50,524 nt of DNA from Wenzhouxiangellaceae bacterium (GTDB taxonomy: Bacteria > Pseudomonadota > Gammaproteobacteria > Xanthomonadales > Wenzhouxiangellaceae): positions 1 through 50,524 of the forward strand of contig JAGXKW010000020.1 of the NCBI GenBank assembly GCA_018334995.1. The letters are read 5' to 3'. A program made the translations under genes and the position numbers. The notes beneath the pieces were generated by a model that had not been told where the DNA came from, ran no database searches, and was given only the letters and a program-made list of their open reading frames with translations. Positions 18,505 through 27,216 of this stretch are shown in pieces; the first letter of the stretch is position 1; each line of letters opens with the position of its first letter.

Positions 18505-19791
18505 ATGCGATCGCGAAGATTCGTCAGCCGGTTGACCCGGCAAACCCAGGCGCTGATCCTTGCCGGCGGCCGCGGCAGCCGGCTCAAAATGCTCACCGAC
18601 TGGCGGGCCAAGCCGGCGGTTCCGTTCGGCGGAAAGTTCCGCATCATAGACTTCGCGCTGTCCAACTGCCTGCATTCCGGCATCCGCAAGATCGGCGTGC
18701 TGACCCAGTACAAGTCGCATTCACTGATCCGCCACCTGATGCTGGGCTGGAATCCGCTGAACAACGACTACGGTGGCTTCCTCGACCTGATCCCGGCCCA
18801 GCAATGGCTGGAAGACGAATCCTGGTACCAGGGCACCGCCGACGCCGTCTTCCAGAGCCTGGACATCATCGATGCATACCATGCCAACTACATCGTGGTG
18901 CTGGCCGGCGACCACGTCTACAAGATGGACTACGGCGAACTGCTCGCCGCCCACGCCGAGAACGATGCCGACCTGACCGTGGCCTGCCATGACGTGGCCC
19001 TGGAAGACGCCGGCGAGTTCGGCGTGATGCAGATCGATGCGGCCGGACGCATCACCGGCTTCGAGGAAAAGCCCGAACATCCACAGCCCTGGCCGGAGCA
19101 CCCCGAACGCGCACTGATCAGCATGGGCGTTTACGTGTTTTCAAAGGACTACCTGCACCGCACGCTGGCGCGGGATGCCGAACAGGCCGACAGCAGCCAC
19201 GACTTCGGCAAGGACATCATTCCGCATGCAGTACGCTCGTGCGATCGGGTATTCGGCTTGCCGCTGCGAAATGCGGCGCCGGAAGCCGCTTACTGGCGCG
19301 ACGTCGGCACCCTGGATTCCTATTACAGAGCCAACATCGAATTGCTGCTGGATCGACCACCGCTGGATATCCAGGACGCGGACTGGCCCATCCTGACCAA
19401 CCTCTTGCAGGGGCCACCGGCCAAGTTCGCCGACCACGGCCCGAACGGCGGCTGCCGGGTGGTCAACTGCATCGTCGGCGAAAGCAGCGTGATTTCAGAC
19501 TCGGTACTGCGCAATTCGCTGCTGTTCCACGGCTGCCGGATCGAAGGCGAATGCCGCATCGAGGATGCCATCCTGCTGCCCGATTGCCGGGTCGGCTCCG
19601 ATTGCCGGATCCGCGGCGCGATTCTCGACGACGGCTGCGAAGTGCCGTCCGGCACCGTGATCGGCGAGGACCCCGAAGCCGACGCCCGGCGGTTTCACGT
19701 CACGCCCGACGGGGTGGTCGTGGTCAACCGCGACATGCTGGGTCAACCCCGCGCGTACCTCGGCGGCGGCGACCTGAAATCTTCAGGCTGA
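18505..19791 (+). CDS. glgC: Glucose-1-phosphate adenylyltransferase (ADP-glucose pyrophosphorylase)
   Basis: Makes ADP-glucose from ATP and glucose-1-phosphate. Recognised by the N-terminal nucleotide loop [20 protein letters not shown], then [38 protein letters not shown] and [15 protein letters not shown], followed by left-handed beta-helix repeats ([20 protein letters not shown]). The 428 residues equal the bacterial GlgC length. ATG at 18505 has GGAG five bases upstream; a GTG at 18499 is in frame. No glycogen synthase or branching enzyme is adjacent. Its 3' end overlaps the convergent GT4 gene by nine bases, which suggests ADP-glucose may feed that transferase rather than, or in addition to, glycogen. 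Confidence 0.95.
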   Translation: MRSRRFVSRLTRQTQALILAGGRGSRLKMLTDWRAKPAVPFGGKFRIIDFALSNCLHSGIRKIGVLTQYKSHSLIRHLMLGWNPLNNDYGGFLDLIPAQQWLEDESWYQGTADAVFQSLDIIDAYHANYIVVLAGDHVYKMDYGELLAAHAENDADLTVACHDVALEDAGEFGVMQIDAAGRITGFEEKPEHPQPWPEHPERALISMGVYVFSKDYLHRTLARDAEQADSSHDFGKDIIPHAVRSCDRVFGLPLRNAAPEAAYWRDVGTLDSYYRANIELLLDRPPLDIQDADWPILTNLLQGPPAKFADHGPNGGCRVVNCIVGESSVISDSVLRNSLLFHGCRIEGECRIEDAILLPDCRVGSDCRIRGAILDDGCEVPSGTVIGEDPEADARRFHVTPDGVVVVNRDMLGQPRAYLGGGDLKSSG

Positions 19792-21222
19792 ATCCTCGCC
19801 GGGGCCGTCTGAACCGACAAGCCATTCCGCAATGCGTTCGCCGGCATCCAGCGGTCCGTCTCCGACGTCCGCGGCCGGCGGGTTGGCCGCCAGCGCTTCG
19901 GCCACGTCCAGGTAGCCGCGTGCGGTACTGCTCCAGGTATAGCGCTCGCGCACCATCTCGCCGGCGCGCGCGGCGAGCTCCGGCTGGCGGTCCAGCGCTT
20001 CGTGCATGCCGGCGGCCAGGTTCTGGGGCCGCTCGGGCTCGACCAATACGCCGGTCTCGGCGTCGAACACTTCCGACGGCCCGCCGTATCGGGTCGCGAC
20101 GACGGCCAGCCCGCACGCGGCCGCCTCGATCGGCGCCAGCCCGAAAGGCTCGTACAGCGAAGGCAGCACGAATACCGACCCGCGTGCGGCGAAGAAACGA
20201 TAGGCCGTGGCCAGCTGGCGCTGCGAACCGGCGTTGACGAACAACACCTCGTCCCGCGCACCGGCGGCCGTGATGCGCTGAAGAATCGGCTCGAGCACGT
20301 CACGTTCGGGTTCGCGCAGTTGCCCCGGGCCGGCGAACGGATCATCCACGCCGCGCACGAACAGCGCCAGACGCGCGCGCCGCCGCAATGCGTCGTCACT
20401 CAACCACGCGTCGACGAAACCGGCGACGTTCTTCTTGACTTCCAACCGGCTCGCGGCCAAAACCACGGGCCGCGGATCGTCGCCGGCACGCCGGGCGAGC
20501 CGTTCGGCGAATTCGGTGTCGTCGCCGGCGCGTTCCGGATGGAAGATCCGCTCGTTGATGCCCGGCGGCACGATCTCGAACCTTGCATCGTCGTCCGGGT
20601 CGACGGCGCCGCGATACAGCGCATGGGCATACTGCTCATGGCGTTCTGCGTGCGTCGAGGTGATGATGCGCCCGGCATGTCGCATGGCGGCGCGCTCCGC
20701 GGCGATGCGCCGCGAGAAGTGGTAGCGCTCGTCCAGCGCCGGCCAGGTTCGCCGATTCACGCCGAGCCGCTCGAGCTTCTGGGCCCCCAGCGAATGACCG
20801 GTAAACGAAAAGCCAAGCCCGGTCGCGCGGCGCAGCAGCACGCCCATCCAGCCGCCGTCAGCGTAGTGCGTGGTCACGGTATCGGGCAGATCGCCGGCAT
20901 AGAACGTGACCAGGTTGTCGACCATTTCCTCGAGATGCGGCCAGAGCGACTCCTTGGCGAGAAATCCCTTCGGGCCACAATCCAGGCGCACGATACGCAC
21001 GCGCTCGGGATGTTCGTCGAAACGGTCGATCGGCGCTTCGAATCCACGCCAGTCCGGATCCTCGATGCGACGCGTGACGATGTCCACGTCCACGCCCAGG
21101 TCCGCCAGCGCCAGCGCAACCTCGCGCACGTAGACGAGCTGGCCGCCGAAATCGGGATGCTCGGTGAGATAGCTGTTGGCCCGATCGAAGTTGCCCTGCG
21201 GGTTGAGGAAGGCGATTTTCAC
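19783..21222 (-). CDS. GT4 glycosyltransferase, sucrose-phosphate-synthase-like
   Basis: Retaining glycosyltransferase of 479 residues with a GT-B fold. The N-terminal KIAFLNPQGNFDRANSYLTE and HPDFGGQLVYVREVALALAD are the donor/acceptor region found in sucrose-synthase and sucrose-phosphate-synthase relatives. FSFTGHSLGAQKLERL is also shared with that group. The C-terminal E-x7-E motif is EPFGLAPIE. A phosphatase domain, as in plant SPS, is missing. The product may be sucrose-6-phosphate, mannosylfructose-phosphate or another glycoside; this is not resolvable here. GTG at 21222 has GGAG eight bases upstream and overlaps the kinase stop (GTGA), so the two are translationally coupled. Confidence 0.85.
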   Translation of the reverse strand: MKIAFLNPQGNFDRANSYLTEHPDFGGQLVYVREVALALADLGVDVDIVTRRIEDPDWRGFEAPIDRFDEHPERVRIVRLDCGPKGFLAKESLWPHLEEMVDNLVTFYAGDLPDTVTTHYADGGWMGVLLRRATGLGFSFTGHSLGAQKLERLGVNRRTWPALDERYHFSRRIAAERAAMRHAGRIITSTHAERHEQYAHALYRGAVDPDDDARFEIVPPGINERIFHPERAGDDTEFAERLARRAGDDPRPVVLAASRLEVKKNVAGFVDAWLSDDALRRRARLALFVRGVDDPFAGPGQLREPERDVLEPILQRITAAGARDEVLFVNAGSQRQLATAYRFFAARGSVFVLPSLYEPFGLAPIEAAACGLAVVATRYGGPSEVFDAETGVLVEPERPQNLAAGMHEALDRQPELAARAGEMVRERYTWSSTARGYLDVAEALAANPPAADVGDGPLDAGERIAEWLVGSDGPGEDSA

Positions 21223-21878
21223 GAACCGCGCTCCACGGGCTGCACGGAAAAGTCCGCGGTCACGACCAGGTCGGCGCGGGCCTTGTGCGCGGCGATGATG
21301 TCGTGCTCGATGGCCAGCACGCGGTCGATGAACGGGTCGAGCTCGGCGGAATCCCGGCTGCGCTTCTCGCGATGCGCGCGCGTAGCCTGCCAGTCCCGGT
21401 CGATGAACACGCGCACGTCGGCCGATTCCAGCAGCGTGGTGTAGGTGCCCTCGGCGATGGCCACCGCGCACCCTTCCAGCGACATGCGCTCACTGTCGAT
21501 GCGGTCTTCGGCGTAGCGCACCAGCGGCTTTTCGAGCGCTTCGGCGCCGTCGCGGAATGCCTGCAGATGTTCATCCAGCAGATCCAGCCGCACTTCCCCG
21601 GGCCCGACCCAGTCGATATCGGCGCGCCGCGCGCGATCGTTGCTCCTGGGCGGATAAACGAAATAGTCGTCCTGCTGGAAGATCATGCTGCCGACGCCGC
21701 GGGCGGCCAGCGCGGCTGCGAGTGCGGCCGCGGTTTCGGACTTGCCGCTGCCCGATTCTCCGGCTACGGTCAGAACGAGACGATCCGCGCCCGGCAAGCC
21801 GCGTTGTTGCAGCCAGCCGTCGATTGCGCCGGCCGCGCGCTCGTGGTGAGGCTCGATGACGATCCGGTCGCCGTGCAT
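21219..21878 (-). CDS. Uridine-kinase/phosphoribulokinase-like P-loop kinase
   Basis: A 219-residue kinase with Walker A GESGSGKS at residues 40-47 after LVLTVA. A DDYF segment (MIFQQDDYFVYPP) is like the catalytic acidic pair of uridine kinases. An arginine-rich lid-like stretch (DWQATRAHREKRSRDSAE) and VAIAEGTYTTLLE follow. The fold class is clear but the substrate is not; nucleoside, sugar or glycerate kinases share it. ATG at 21878 is preferred; the frame runs further upstream without homology. It is coupled to the downstream GT4 gene by a GTGA overlap and divergent from the HIT gene, so it probably acts on the same sugar pathway. Confidence 0.75.
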   Translation of the reverse strand: MHGDRIVIEPHHERAAGAIDGWLQQRGLPGADRLVLTVAGESGSGKSETAAALAAALAARGVGSMIFQQDDYFVYPPRSNDRARRADIDWVGPGEVRLDLLDEHLQAFRDGAEALEKPLVRYAEDRIDSERMSLEGCAVAIAEGTYTTLLESADVRVFIDRDWQATRAHREKRSRDSAELDPFIDRVLAIEHDIIAAHKARADLVVTADFSVQPVERGS

Positions 21879-21973
21879 GAACTTTTCCCGGGGCGAGAGT
21901 GAATGTCGGTCCGTATAATACCGAAGCTTGCGCGCGCTCCGGCGCTCGCCTCCGAACCGCAGCCCCGATCCAC

Positions 21974-23017
21974 ATGGACGCCGACAGCACAGACTTTCGA
22001 AACGGACAAAGACGCCGGCTCCGCGAGTCGCTGGATCGCCGCTGTCTCGAAGCCGGCCTCGGCGCCGCACTGGAGGGACTGCGCCATCACCAGGTGGAAT
22101 CCGGCTTCATTCAGGACGACTTGTCGGAAGTGCAGCGATTCGAATTCGCCCGACCCGGCGCCGCCGAAGATTGTTTTTCGGCGCAGTACAACCCGGCCCG
22201 CGCGCGGCGCTTCGCCGGCCGCGGCCTGCACGAGCCTCCGGATGGTGCACGCGCCGTCAACGACGGCTGTTTCCTGTGCGCCGAAAACATCGAATGGCAG
22301 CAGCAGGGTGCTGAAGTCGGCTATCCGGTCGGCGGCTTGAAGATTCCGTACACGGCGTGGATGAACCCGTTTCCACTGGCGTCGGGCCATGCAGTGCTGG
22401 CGGCCGACGAACACATTCATCAGCACTGGGCCGCCAGCGGCATCGCGCTGACGGAAATGGTTCGCGACCTGATCGACCTGGCCAACCGCCTCCCCGGCTG
22501 GATCACCTTCTACAACGGCACCGGGGCCGGGGCGTCGATCGAGACCCACCTGCATTTCCACGCCCTGCCGCGAACGCCGGGACTCGGGCCCATGCCGATC
22601 GAACGGGCCGCCGAGCGGCACCGCGGCAATCTGTCGTGCGACGACGCGCGCAACGGTGCGATCGCCCGGGGGCTCTATCCGCTGGACTTCGTGCACTGGC
22701 GCGGCTCGCGCCTGGACGTCTTGCAGCCGGTATTGCGCTGGATCGAAGCCTGGGCGCTGGAACACGGCGACGCCGCCGACGCCACCGCCAACGCCATGGC
22801 CGTGCGGCATGCCGACAGCGCGGCAATGGATGTCTACTTCGTGCCGCGGGTGCGCTCGCGTTCGCGCGCGGAAGGTTTCGGCGGCGTCATCGGCGCGTTC
22901 GAGACCATGGGCGAGATCATATGCTCCACGCCCGACGAGAAGCACCGAATGGAGCGCGGCGCAGTCGATTACGAGGTCATCGCCGACATGCTGCGCCATG
23001 TTTCGGTCGCGCTTTGA
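21974..23017 (+). CDS. HIT-superfamily nucleotidyltransferase/phosphorylase, DUF4922-like
   Basis: A 347-residue protein with the histidine-triad motif HLHFH (residues 192-196, context ETHLHFHALPR) and an upstream CFLC pair (99-102) in NDGCFLCAENIEWQQQG, then GLKIPYTAWMNPFPLASGH. This order is that of galactose-1-phosphate uridylyltransferase, Ap4A phosphorylase, GDP-sugar phosphorylase and DUF4922 proteins. The reaction probably moves a nucleotidyl group to or from phosphate or a sugar phosphate. ATG at 21974 is preferred (MDADSTDFRNGQ). A TATAAT hexamer at 21914-21919 lies in the divergent promoter region shared with the kinase gene. No experimental function is known to me for this exact arrangement. 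Confidence 0.75.
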   Translation: MDADSTDFRNGQRRRLRESLDRRCLEAGLGAALEGLRHHQVESGFIQDDLSEVQRFEFARPGAAEDCFSAQYNPARARRFAGRGLHEPPDGARAVNDGCFLCAENIEWQQQGAEVGYPVGGLKIPYTAWMNPFPLASGHAVLAADEHIHQHWAASGIALTEMVRDLIDLANRLPGWITFYNGTGAGASIETHLHFHALPRTPGLGPMPIERAAERHRGNLSCDDARNGAIARGLYPLDFVHWRGSRLDVLQPVLRWIEAWALEHGDAADATANAMAVRHADSAAMDVYFVPRVRSRSRAEGFGGVIGAFETMGEIICSTPDEKHRMERGAVDYEVIADMLRHVSVAL

Positions 23018-23359
23018 TCCGCATCGTTCAGGTCGCGATCAGCGGATGACCGGGGTTCGGCCCGGTCGGAAACATGCCCGCCCGATGACTGCCGCGAAAA
23101 AAATCTCACTGGCAGCGCTCCGCCACTTGACAACGCCACTCCACTGTGTTCAAGCTAAAAGCGAGGCTATGTCAAAAGTCATGTCCGTGCGAGAACAAGC
23201 GCGGCGTAAAGGGAGACCGGTCTTTACCGACGCAGCGCGCTGCGTCTGAAAGCCGGGCCGCATGATCCCGGACGCAAGCCCTCGAAGCGCGCCTGGCCAG
23301 CGCGCTCGTTCATATACGGGGCTTCGCAGGAAATCAAAAACACTGGAGAGCACACGACA
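23018..23359. promoter_or_regulatory. Leader region upstream of the subtilase, with two perfect palindromes
   Basis: This 342-bp gap has no gene. GACCGGG (from about 23046) and CCCGGTC flank a short loop and may end the HIT transcript. TTGACA at 23127-23132 is a consensus -35, but the -10 at 17 bp is poor. AGACCGGTCT at 23214-23223 is a 10-bp palindrome and GACGCAGCGCGCTGCGTC at 23229-23246 is an 18-bp perfect palindrome, about 115-145 bp before the subtilase ATG. They may be operators or an RNA hairpin. Confidence 0.5.
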
Positions 23360-25672
23360 ATGCATAGATTCACGAAGCAATTCGCGAGCCTGATCGGCGC
23401 CGCGGCCATGGCCTGCGCCATGCCGGCGTGGGCCGACGACGACCGCTACATCATCCAGTTCGCCCCGGGACAGGCGGGCAACGGCGCCGCCGCGGTCCAG
23501 GCGGCCGGCGGCAGGGTCGAGATCGACCTGACAGATGAATCCATCAACGCCATGGCGATCACGATTCCGGAAGCTGCGCTCGCGGCACTCGACAAAAATC
23601 CGAACGTCGTCAACATCGAACCCGATCCGCGCGTCTACCCGATGGCCGAGACCGTGCCTTACGGAATCACGATGGTCCAGGCCGACCAGGTCAGCGACGC
23701 CAACGCCGGCGGCAAGAACGTCTGCATCATCGACTCCGGCTACCACGCCGGGCATTTCGACCTGGAAGCCAACCCGGTCAACGGCCTGGCGCTGTCGGGC
23801 AGCGGCGATCCCTTCATCGACTCCTGCGGCCACGGCACCCACGTCGCCGGCACCGTCGCCGCGGTCGACCAGGGCGACGGCATCGTCGGCGTTCTGCCGG
23901 GCGCGAACCTCAACCTGACCATTGCGAAGGTCTTCGGCAGCGACGACTGGACGTCCGGCGACTGCGGATACAGCTACGTCTCGGGCATCATCGACGCCGC
24001 GTACGCGTGCAAGGACGCCGGCGCCGACGTCATCAACATGAGCCTGGGCGGCGGCGGTGCATCGACGACCGCGGAACAGGGCTTCGCGGACCTGCTGAAC
24101 AACTTCGACGTGCTTTCCATCGCCGCGGCCGGCAACGACGGCACTACCGGCTACAGCTACCCGGCCAGCTACGCGTCCGTCGTCTCGGTCGCTGCGATCG
24201 ACGACACCAAGACGGTCGCCGATTTCTCGCAGAAGAACGACCAGGTCGAACTGTCCGGCCCCGGCGTCGGCGTGCTCAGCACGGTGCCGACGATCAGCGC
24301 CACGGCCGAGGTCAGCGGCGTCAGCTACAACGTCTCGGCGCTCGACCGCGCGGCCAGCACCACCGCATCGGGCACGCTGGTCGACGGCGGCATCTGCGAC
24401 TCGGCCGGCAGCTGGAGTGGCGCGGTCGTGCTGTGCCAGCGCGGCAGCATCTCGTTTTCCGACAAGGTCGCCAACGTCGAAGCCGGCGGCGGCGCGGCCG
24501 CGATCATCTACAACAACGCCTCGGGCGGCTTCCTCGGCACGCTGGACTGCAACGGCCCATCTTTCAAGGCCTGCTCCAACATTCCCGCGGTCAGCATGAG
24601 CGGCGAGGACGGCACCTTCCTGGTCGGCAACGAGCTGGGCGCCAGCGCCACCGTTTCGACCGAGTCCACGGCCCCGGCCGACGGTTACGACAGCTACAAC
24701 GGCACGTCGATGGCCACACCGCACGTCGCCGGCGTCGCCGCGCTGGTCTGGAGCCAGGCCCCAACCGGCACGACCGCGGCCGACATCCGCAACGCGCTGA
24801 TCTCGACCGCCGAGGATCTCGGTTCGGCCGGTTACGACACCAGCTACGGCTACGGCCTGGTCCAGGCCGCGGACGCGGTCGCGTTCCTCGGCGGCGGTGA
24901 CGGCGGTGGCGACACCAACACCGCGCCGGTCGCTTCGTTCACGTCCTCGTGCACCGACCTGAGCTGCTCGTTCGACGGCTCCGGCTCCAGCGACGCCGAC
25001 GGTGACGCGCTGAGCTACAGCTGGGACTTCGGCGACGGCGCCACGGCGACCGGTGCCACGGCCAGCCACACCTACGGCACCGACGGTTCCTACACGGTGA
25101 CGCTGACGGTCAGCGACGGCACCGATACCGGCACCGACAGCCAGACCGTGACGGTCACCGACTCGACCGCGAACGAAGCGCCGACGGCGGCGTTCACGTC
25201 CTCGTGCACCGACCTCGGCTGCTCGTTCGACGGCTCCGGATCCAGCGACAGCGACGGCTCGATCGCCTCGTACGCCTGGGACTTCGGCGACGGCAACACC
25301 GGCAGCGGCGAAACCGCGAGCCACAGCTACGCCGCCGGCGGCACCTACACGGTCACGCTGACGGTCACCGACGACGCCGGCGCGACCGGCACGTCCAGCC
25401 AGGACGTCACGGTCGAAGAACCGGCCACCGGCGGCATCTCGCTGTCGGCGACCGGCTACAAGCAGCGCGGCCGTCACAATGTCGACCTGGCCTGGGACGG
25501 CGCATCGTCCGACAACGTCGACATCTATCTCGACGGCGCTGTGCTCGAAACCACGCCCAACGACGGCGCCTACACCTGGTCGAGCAACAACCGCGGCGGC
25601 GCCAGCTATACCTTCCAGGTGTGCGAAGCCGGCACCACCACGTGCTCCGACAGCGTCACGGTGGTCTTCTGA
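23360..25672 (+). CDS. Secreted S8 subtilisin-like serine protease with PA, two PKD and C-terminal Ig-like domains
   Basis: Extracellular endopeptidase of 770 residues. Signal peptide 1-25 (ending MPAWADDD). An I9-type propeptide (about 28-95) follows. The catalytic triad is Asp125 (CIIDSGY), His158 (CGHGTHVAG) and Ser450 (NGTSMATPH), with oxyanion Asn259 (AAGND). A PA domain (about 312-437) is inserted before the serine. Two PKD domains (about 517-600 and 606-685) each carry WDFGDG. The last 80 residues, from GGISLSATGYKQRG, form a beta-rich Ig/FN3-like domain common at the C terminus of secreted gammaproteobacterial enzymes. The paired cysteines suggest disulfides. It sits alone between its leader region and a strong terminator. 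Confidence 0.95.
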   Translation: MHRFTKQFASLIGAAAMACAMPAWADDDRYIIQFAPGQAGNGAAAVQAAGGRVEIDLTDESINAMAITIPEAALAALDKNPNVVNIEPDPRVYPMAETVPYGITMVQADQVSDANAGGKNVCIIDSGYHAGHFDLEANPVNGLALSGSGDPFIDSCGHGTHVAGTVAAVDQGDGIVGVLPGANLNLTIAKVFGSDDWTSGDCGYSYVSGIIDAAYACKDAGADVINMSLGGGGASTTAEQGFADLLNNFDVLSIAAAGNDGTTGYSYPASYASVVSVAAIDDTKTVADFSQKNDQVELSGPGVGVLSTVPTISATAEVSGVSYNVSALDRAASTTASGTLVDGGICDSAGSWSGAVVLCQRGSISFSDKVANVEAGGGAAAIIYNNASGGFLGTLDCNGPSFKACSNIPAVSMSGEDGTFLVGNELGASATVSTESTAPADGYDSYNGTSMATPHVAGVAALVWSQAPTGTTAADIRNALISTAEDLGSAGYDTSYGYGLVQAADAVAFLGGGDGGGDTNTAPVASFTSSCTDLSCSFDGSGSSDADGDALSYSWDFGDGATATGATASHTYGTDGSYTVTLTVSDGTDTGTDSQTVTVTDSTANEAPTAAFTSSCTDLGCSFDGSGSSDSDGSIASYAWDFGDGNTGSGETASHSYAAGGTYTVTLTVTDDAGATGTSSQDVTVEEPATGGISLSATGYKQRGRHNVDLAWDGASSDNVDIYLDGAVLETTPNDGAYTWSSNNRGGASYTFQVCEAGTTTCSDSVTVVF

Positions 25673-25702
25673 TCGCCTGACCTGACGGTCAAGCAAGACC
25701 GA

Positions 25703-25737
25703 AGGCCTGTGCCGCCCCGCGGCACAGGCCTTTTTTT
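25703..25737 (+). terminator. Strong rho-independent terminator of the subtilase gene
   Basis: A 12-bp perfect stem (AGGCCTGTGCCG / CGGCACAGGCCT) with a five-base loop is followed by seven T, 30 bp after the stop codon. Confidence 0.95.
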
Positions 25738-25738
25738 G

Positions 25739-25919
25739 TTCCGCCTTGTGGCGGCCTGCTTCTACTGCGGAAACCGCGTGCACCGCGTCTGGAGCGCTTT
25801 GCTCGGGCTCGAGTCCTCGACGTAGCGCTGCTACGCCTGCGGGTCGAGCCTGTCGCAAATCACTCCAGCCACGGCACACGCGACTCCCTCGCGACGAACC
25901 AGGCCGCCACAAGGCGGAA
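25739..25919. repeat. 181-bp fold-back element with 20-bp perfect terminal inverted repeats
   Basis: CCGCCTTGTGGCGGCCTG at 25741-25758 is repeated in exact reverse complement at 25900-25917; two more matching bases on each side bring the arms to 20 bp. A second imperfect layer pairs GCGTGCACCGCGTCTGGAG with the CTCCAGCCACGGCACACGC region. A central hairpin is centred on GTAGCGCTGCTAC. Almost the whole element can fold on itself. It carries no open frame and looks like a MITE or REP-type element between the subtilase terminator and the hydrolase gene. Confidence 0.8.
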
Positions 25920-25986
25920 GTGTTTTCGCTCTCGACAGAGGATCGATCTGTATCATGTCGCCAACGCTGCCGACGGGGAAGTCCGT

Positions 25987-26829
25987 ATGGTTCTCAAACT
26001 CCTGACGGCCGTTGCCGTGGCCTACGGCGCACTTGCGGCTCTGCTGTTTGCCTATCAGCCGCGCATGGTCTTTCAACCGGATTTCCAGGGACGCGCGCTC
26101 GACGCCACGCCCGACGCCATCGGCCTGGACTACCGCGACGTCTCGATTGCCACCGACGACGGCGAAACGCTGCACGGCTGGTGGGTTCCGCACGCCGATG
26201 CGCGCGCCACGATGCTTTTCAGCCACGGCAACGCCGGCAACATCTCGCACCGGCTCGAAAGCCTTCGTCAATTCCACCAGCTGCGCCTGAACATCCTGAT
26301 CTACGACTATCGCGGCTATGGGCAGAGCACCGGAAAACCCGGCGAGCGCGGTCTGTATCGCGATATCGACGCGGCCTGGCGCTGGCTGGTCGACGAGTAC
26401 GGTTTCGCGCCGGAACGCATCGTGCTGTTCGGCCGCTCGCTGGGCGGCGCGGTTTCGGCCCGGCTTGCCGCGCGCGTCGAACCGGCCTGCGTGATCCTCG
26501 AATCGACCTTCACCTCGGTGCCCGACCTCGGCGCCGAACTGTATCCATGGCTGCCGGTTCGCCTGCTCAGCCGGCTTCGGTTCGATGCGCGTTCGGAGGT
26601 GTCCGGGGTCACCGCACCGCTGTTGATCATCCACAGCCGCGACGACGAAATCATTCCCTGGGAGCATGCCCGAAAGCTTCAGGCGGCGGGCGGCGACTCG
26701 GCCCGGATTCTGACGATCGCGGGCAGCCACAATATCGGGTTCCTCGATTCCGAACAGACTTATATCGAAGGCCTCGATGCATTCCTGGCAGGCTGCACGG
26801 GCGGGCAGGAAAACCGGCGCGACCGTTGA
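25987..26829 (+). CDS. Alpha/beta hydrolase, membrane-anchored, BEM46/ABHD13 type
   Basis: A 280-residue hydrolase. A hydrophobic N-terminal helix (about residues 3-22) is followed by the alpha/beta fold. The oxyanion region is LFSHGNAGNIS, the nucleophile elbow GRSLGG, the acid Asp in IIHSRDDEIIP, and the catalytic His in GSHNIGF. YRGYGQSTGKPGERGLYRDI is characteristic of this family. Substrate unknown; esterase or lipase-like activity is inferred. It starts 67 bp after a fold-back element. A GGGCCC hairpin that follows ends the convergent amtB transcript more likely than this one. Confidence 0.85.
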   Translation: MVLKLLTAVAVAYGALAALLFAYQPRMVFQPDFQGRALDATPDAIGLDYRDVSIATDDGETLHGWWVPHADARATMLFSHGNAGNISHRLESLRQFHQLRLNILIYDYRGYGQSTGKPGERGLYRDIDAAWRWLVDEYGFAPERIVLFGRSLGGAVSARLAARVEPACVILESTFTSVPDLGAELYPWLPVRLLSRLRFDARSEVSGVTAPLLIIHSRDDEIIPWEHARKLQAAGGDSARILTIAGSHNIGFLDSEQTYIEGLDAFLAGCTGGQENRRDR

Positions 26830-26857
26830 ACCGGTCGCGCCATGCCTGGCGCAGCAT

Positions 26858-26888
26858 AAAAAGCGGGCCCGACCATAAGCCGGGCCCG
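26858..26888 (-). terminator. Probable terminator on the minus strand
   Basis: CGGGCCCG is present at 26864-26871 and again at 26881-26888, forming a GC stem. Read on the minus strand it is followed by CTTTTT. It lies about 330 bp beyond the amtB stop. Confidence 0.55.
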
Positions 26889-26998
26889 AAGGAAGACGGC
26901 GCGGAGGGAAAACCGACACGCCGCTTCGGGGTAGACGTCATTCAGACCGGCTTCGCCAACCTGCCGATAACCGATCCCCACCGCGGACGGTTCCTGCC

Positions 26999-27216
26999 GG
27001 TCCATGAGGATTCCGAGCACCACCGGGCGCCGCCCAACGCCGTGGATCCGGGCCTTGAGCCGGTCCATGTAAAAATCGCTTCAGCGCGTAGCGAGCGCGC
27101 GCCTGAGGGCGGCCGATGGAGCGCAGGAACCGCAGTGGACACGCTGGTCCATGAGGATTCCGAGCACCACCGGGCGCCCTCAGGCGCGTGCGCAGTAGCG
27201 CTGAAGCGATTTTTTT
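26999..27216. repeat. Composite repeat: 33-bp direct repeats and a 41-bp imperfect inverted repeat
   Basis: GGTCCATGAGGATTCCGAGC, extending to a total of 33 bp, occurs identically at 26999-27031 and 27146-27178. An inverted repeat pairs 27071-27111 (AAAAATCGCTTCAGCGC ... CCTGAGGGCG) with 27175-27216 (CGCCCTCAGGCGCG ... GCTGAAGCGATTTTTTT). The right arm touches the amtB stop codon, so the amtB message ends in a giant hairpin that is followed, in its direction, by TTTTT. Confidence 0.8.

Noticed and set aside
23150-25912. 920-residue minus-strand open frame opposite the subtilase gene
   Set aside because: Repetitive Val/Gly/Arg/Asp sequence is the complement of the PKD and catalytic regions; no start signal or known motif.
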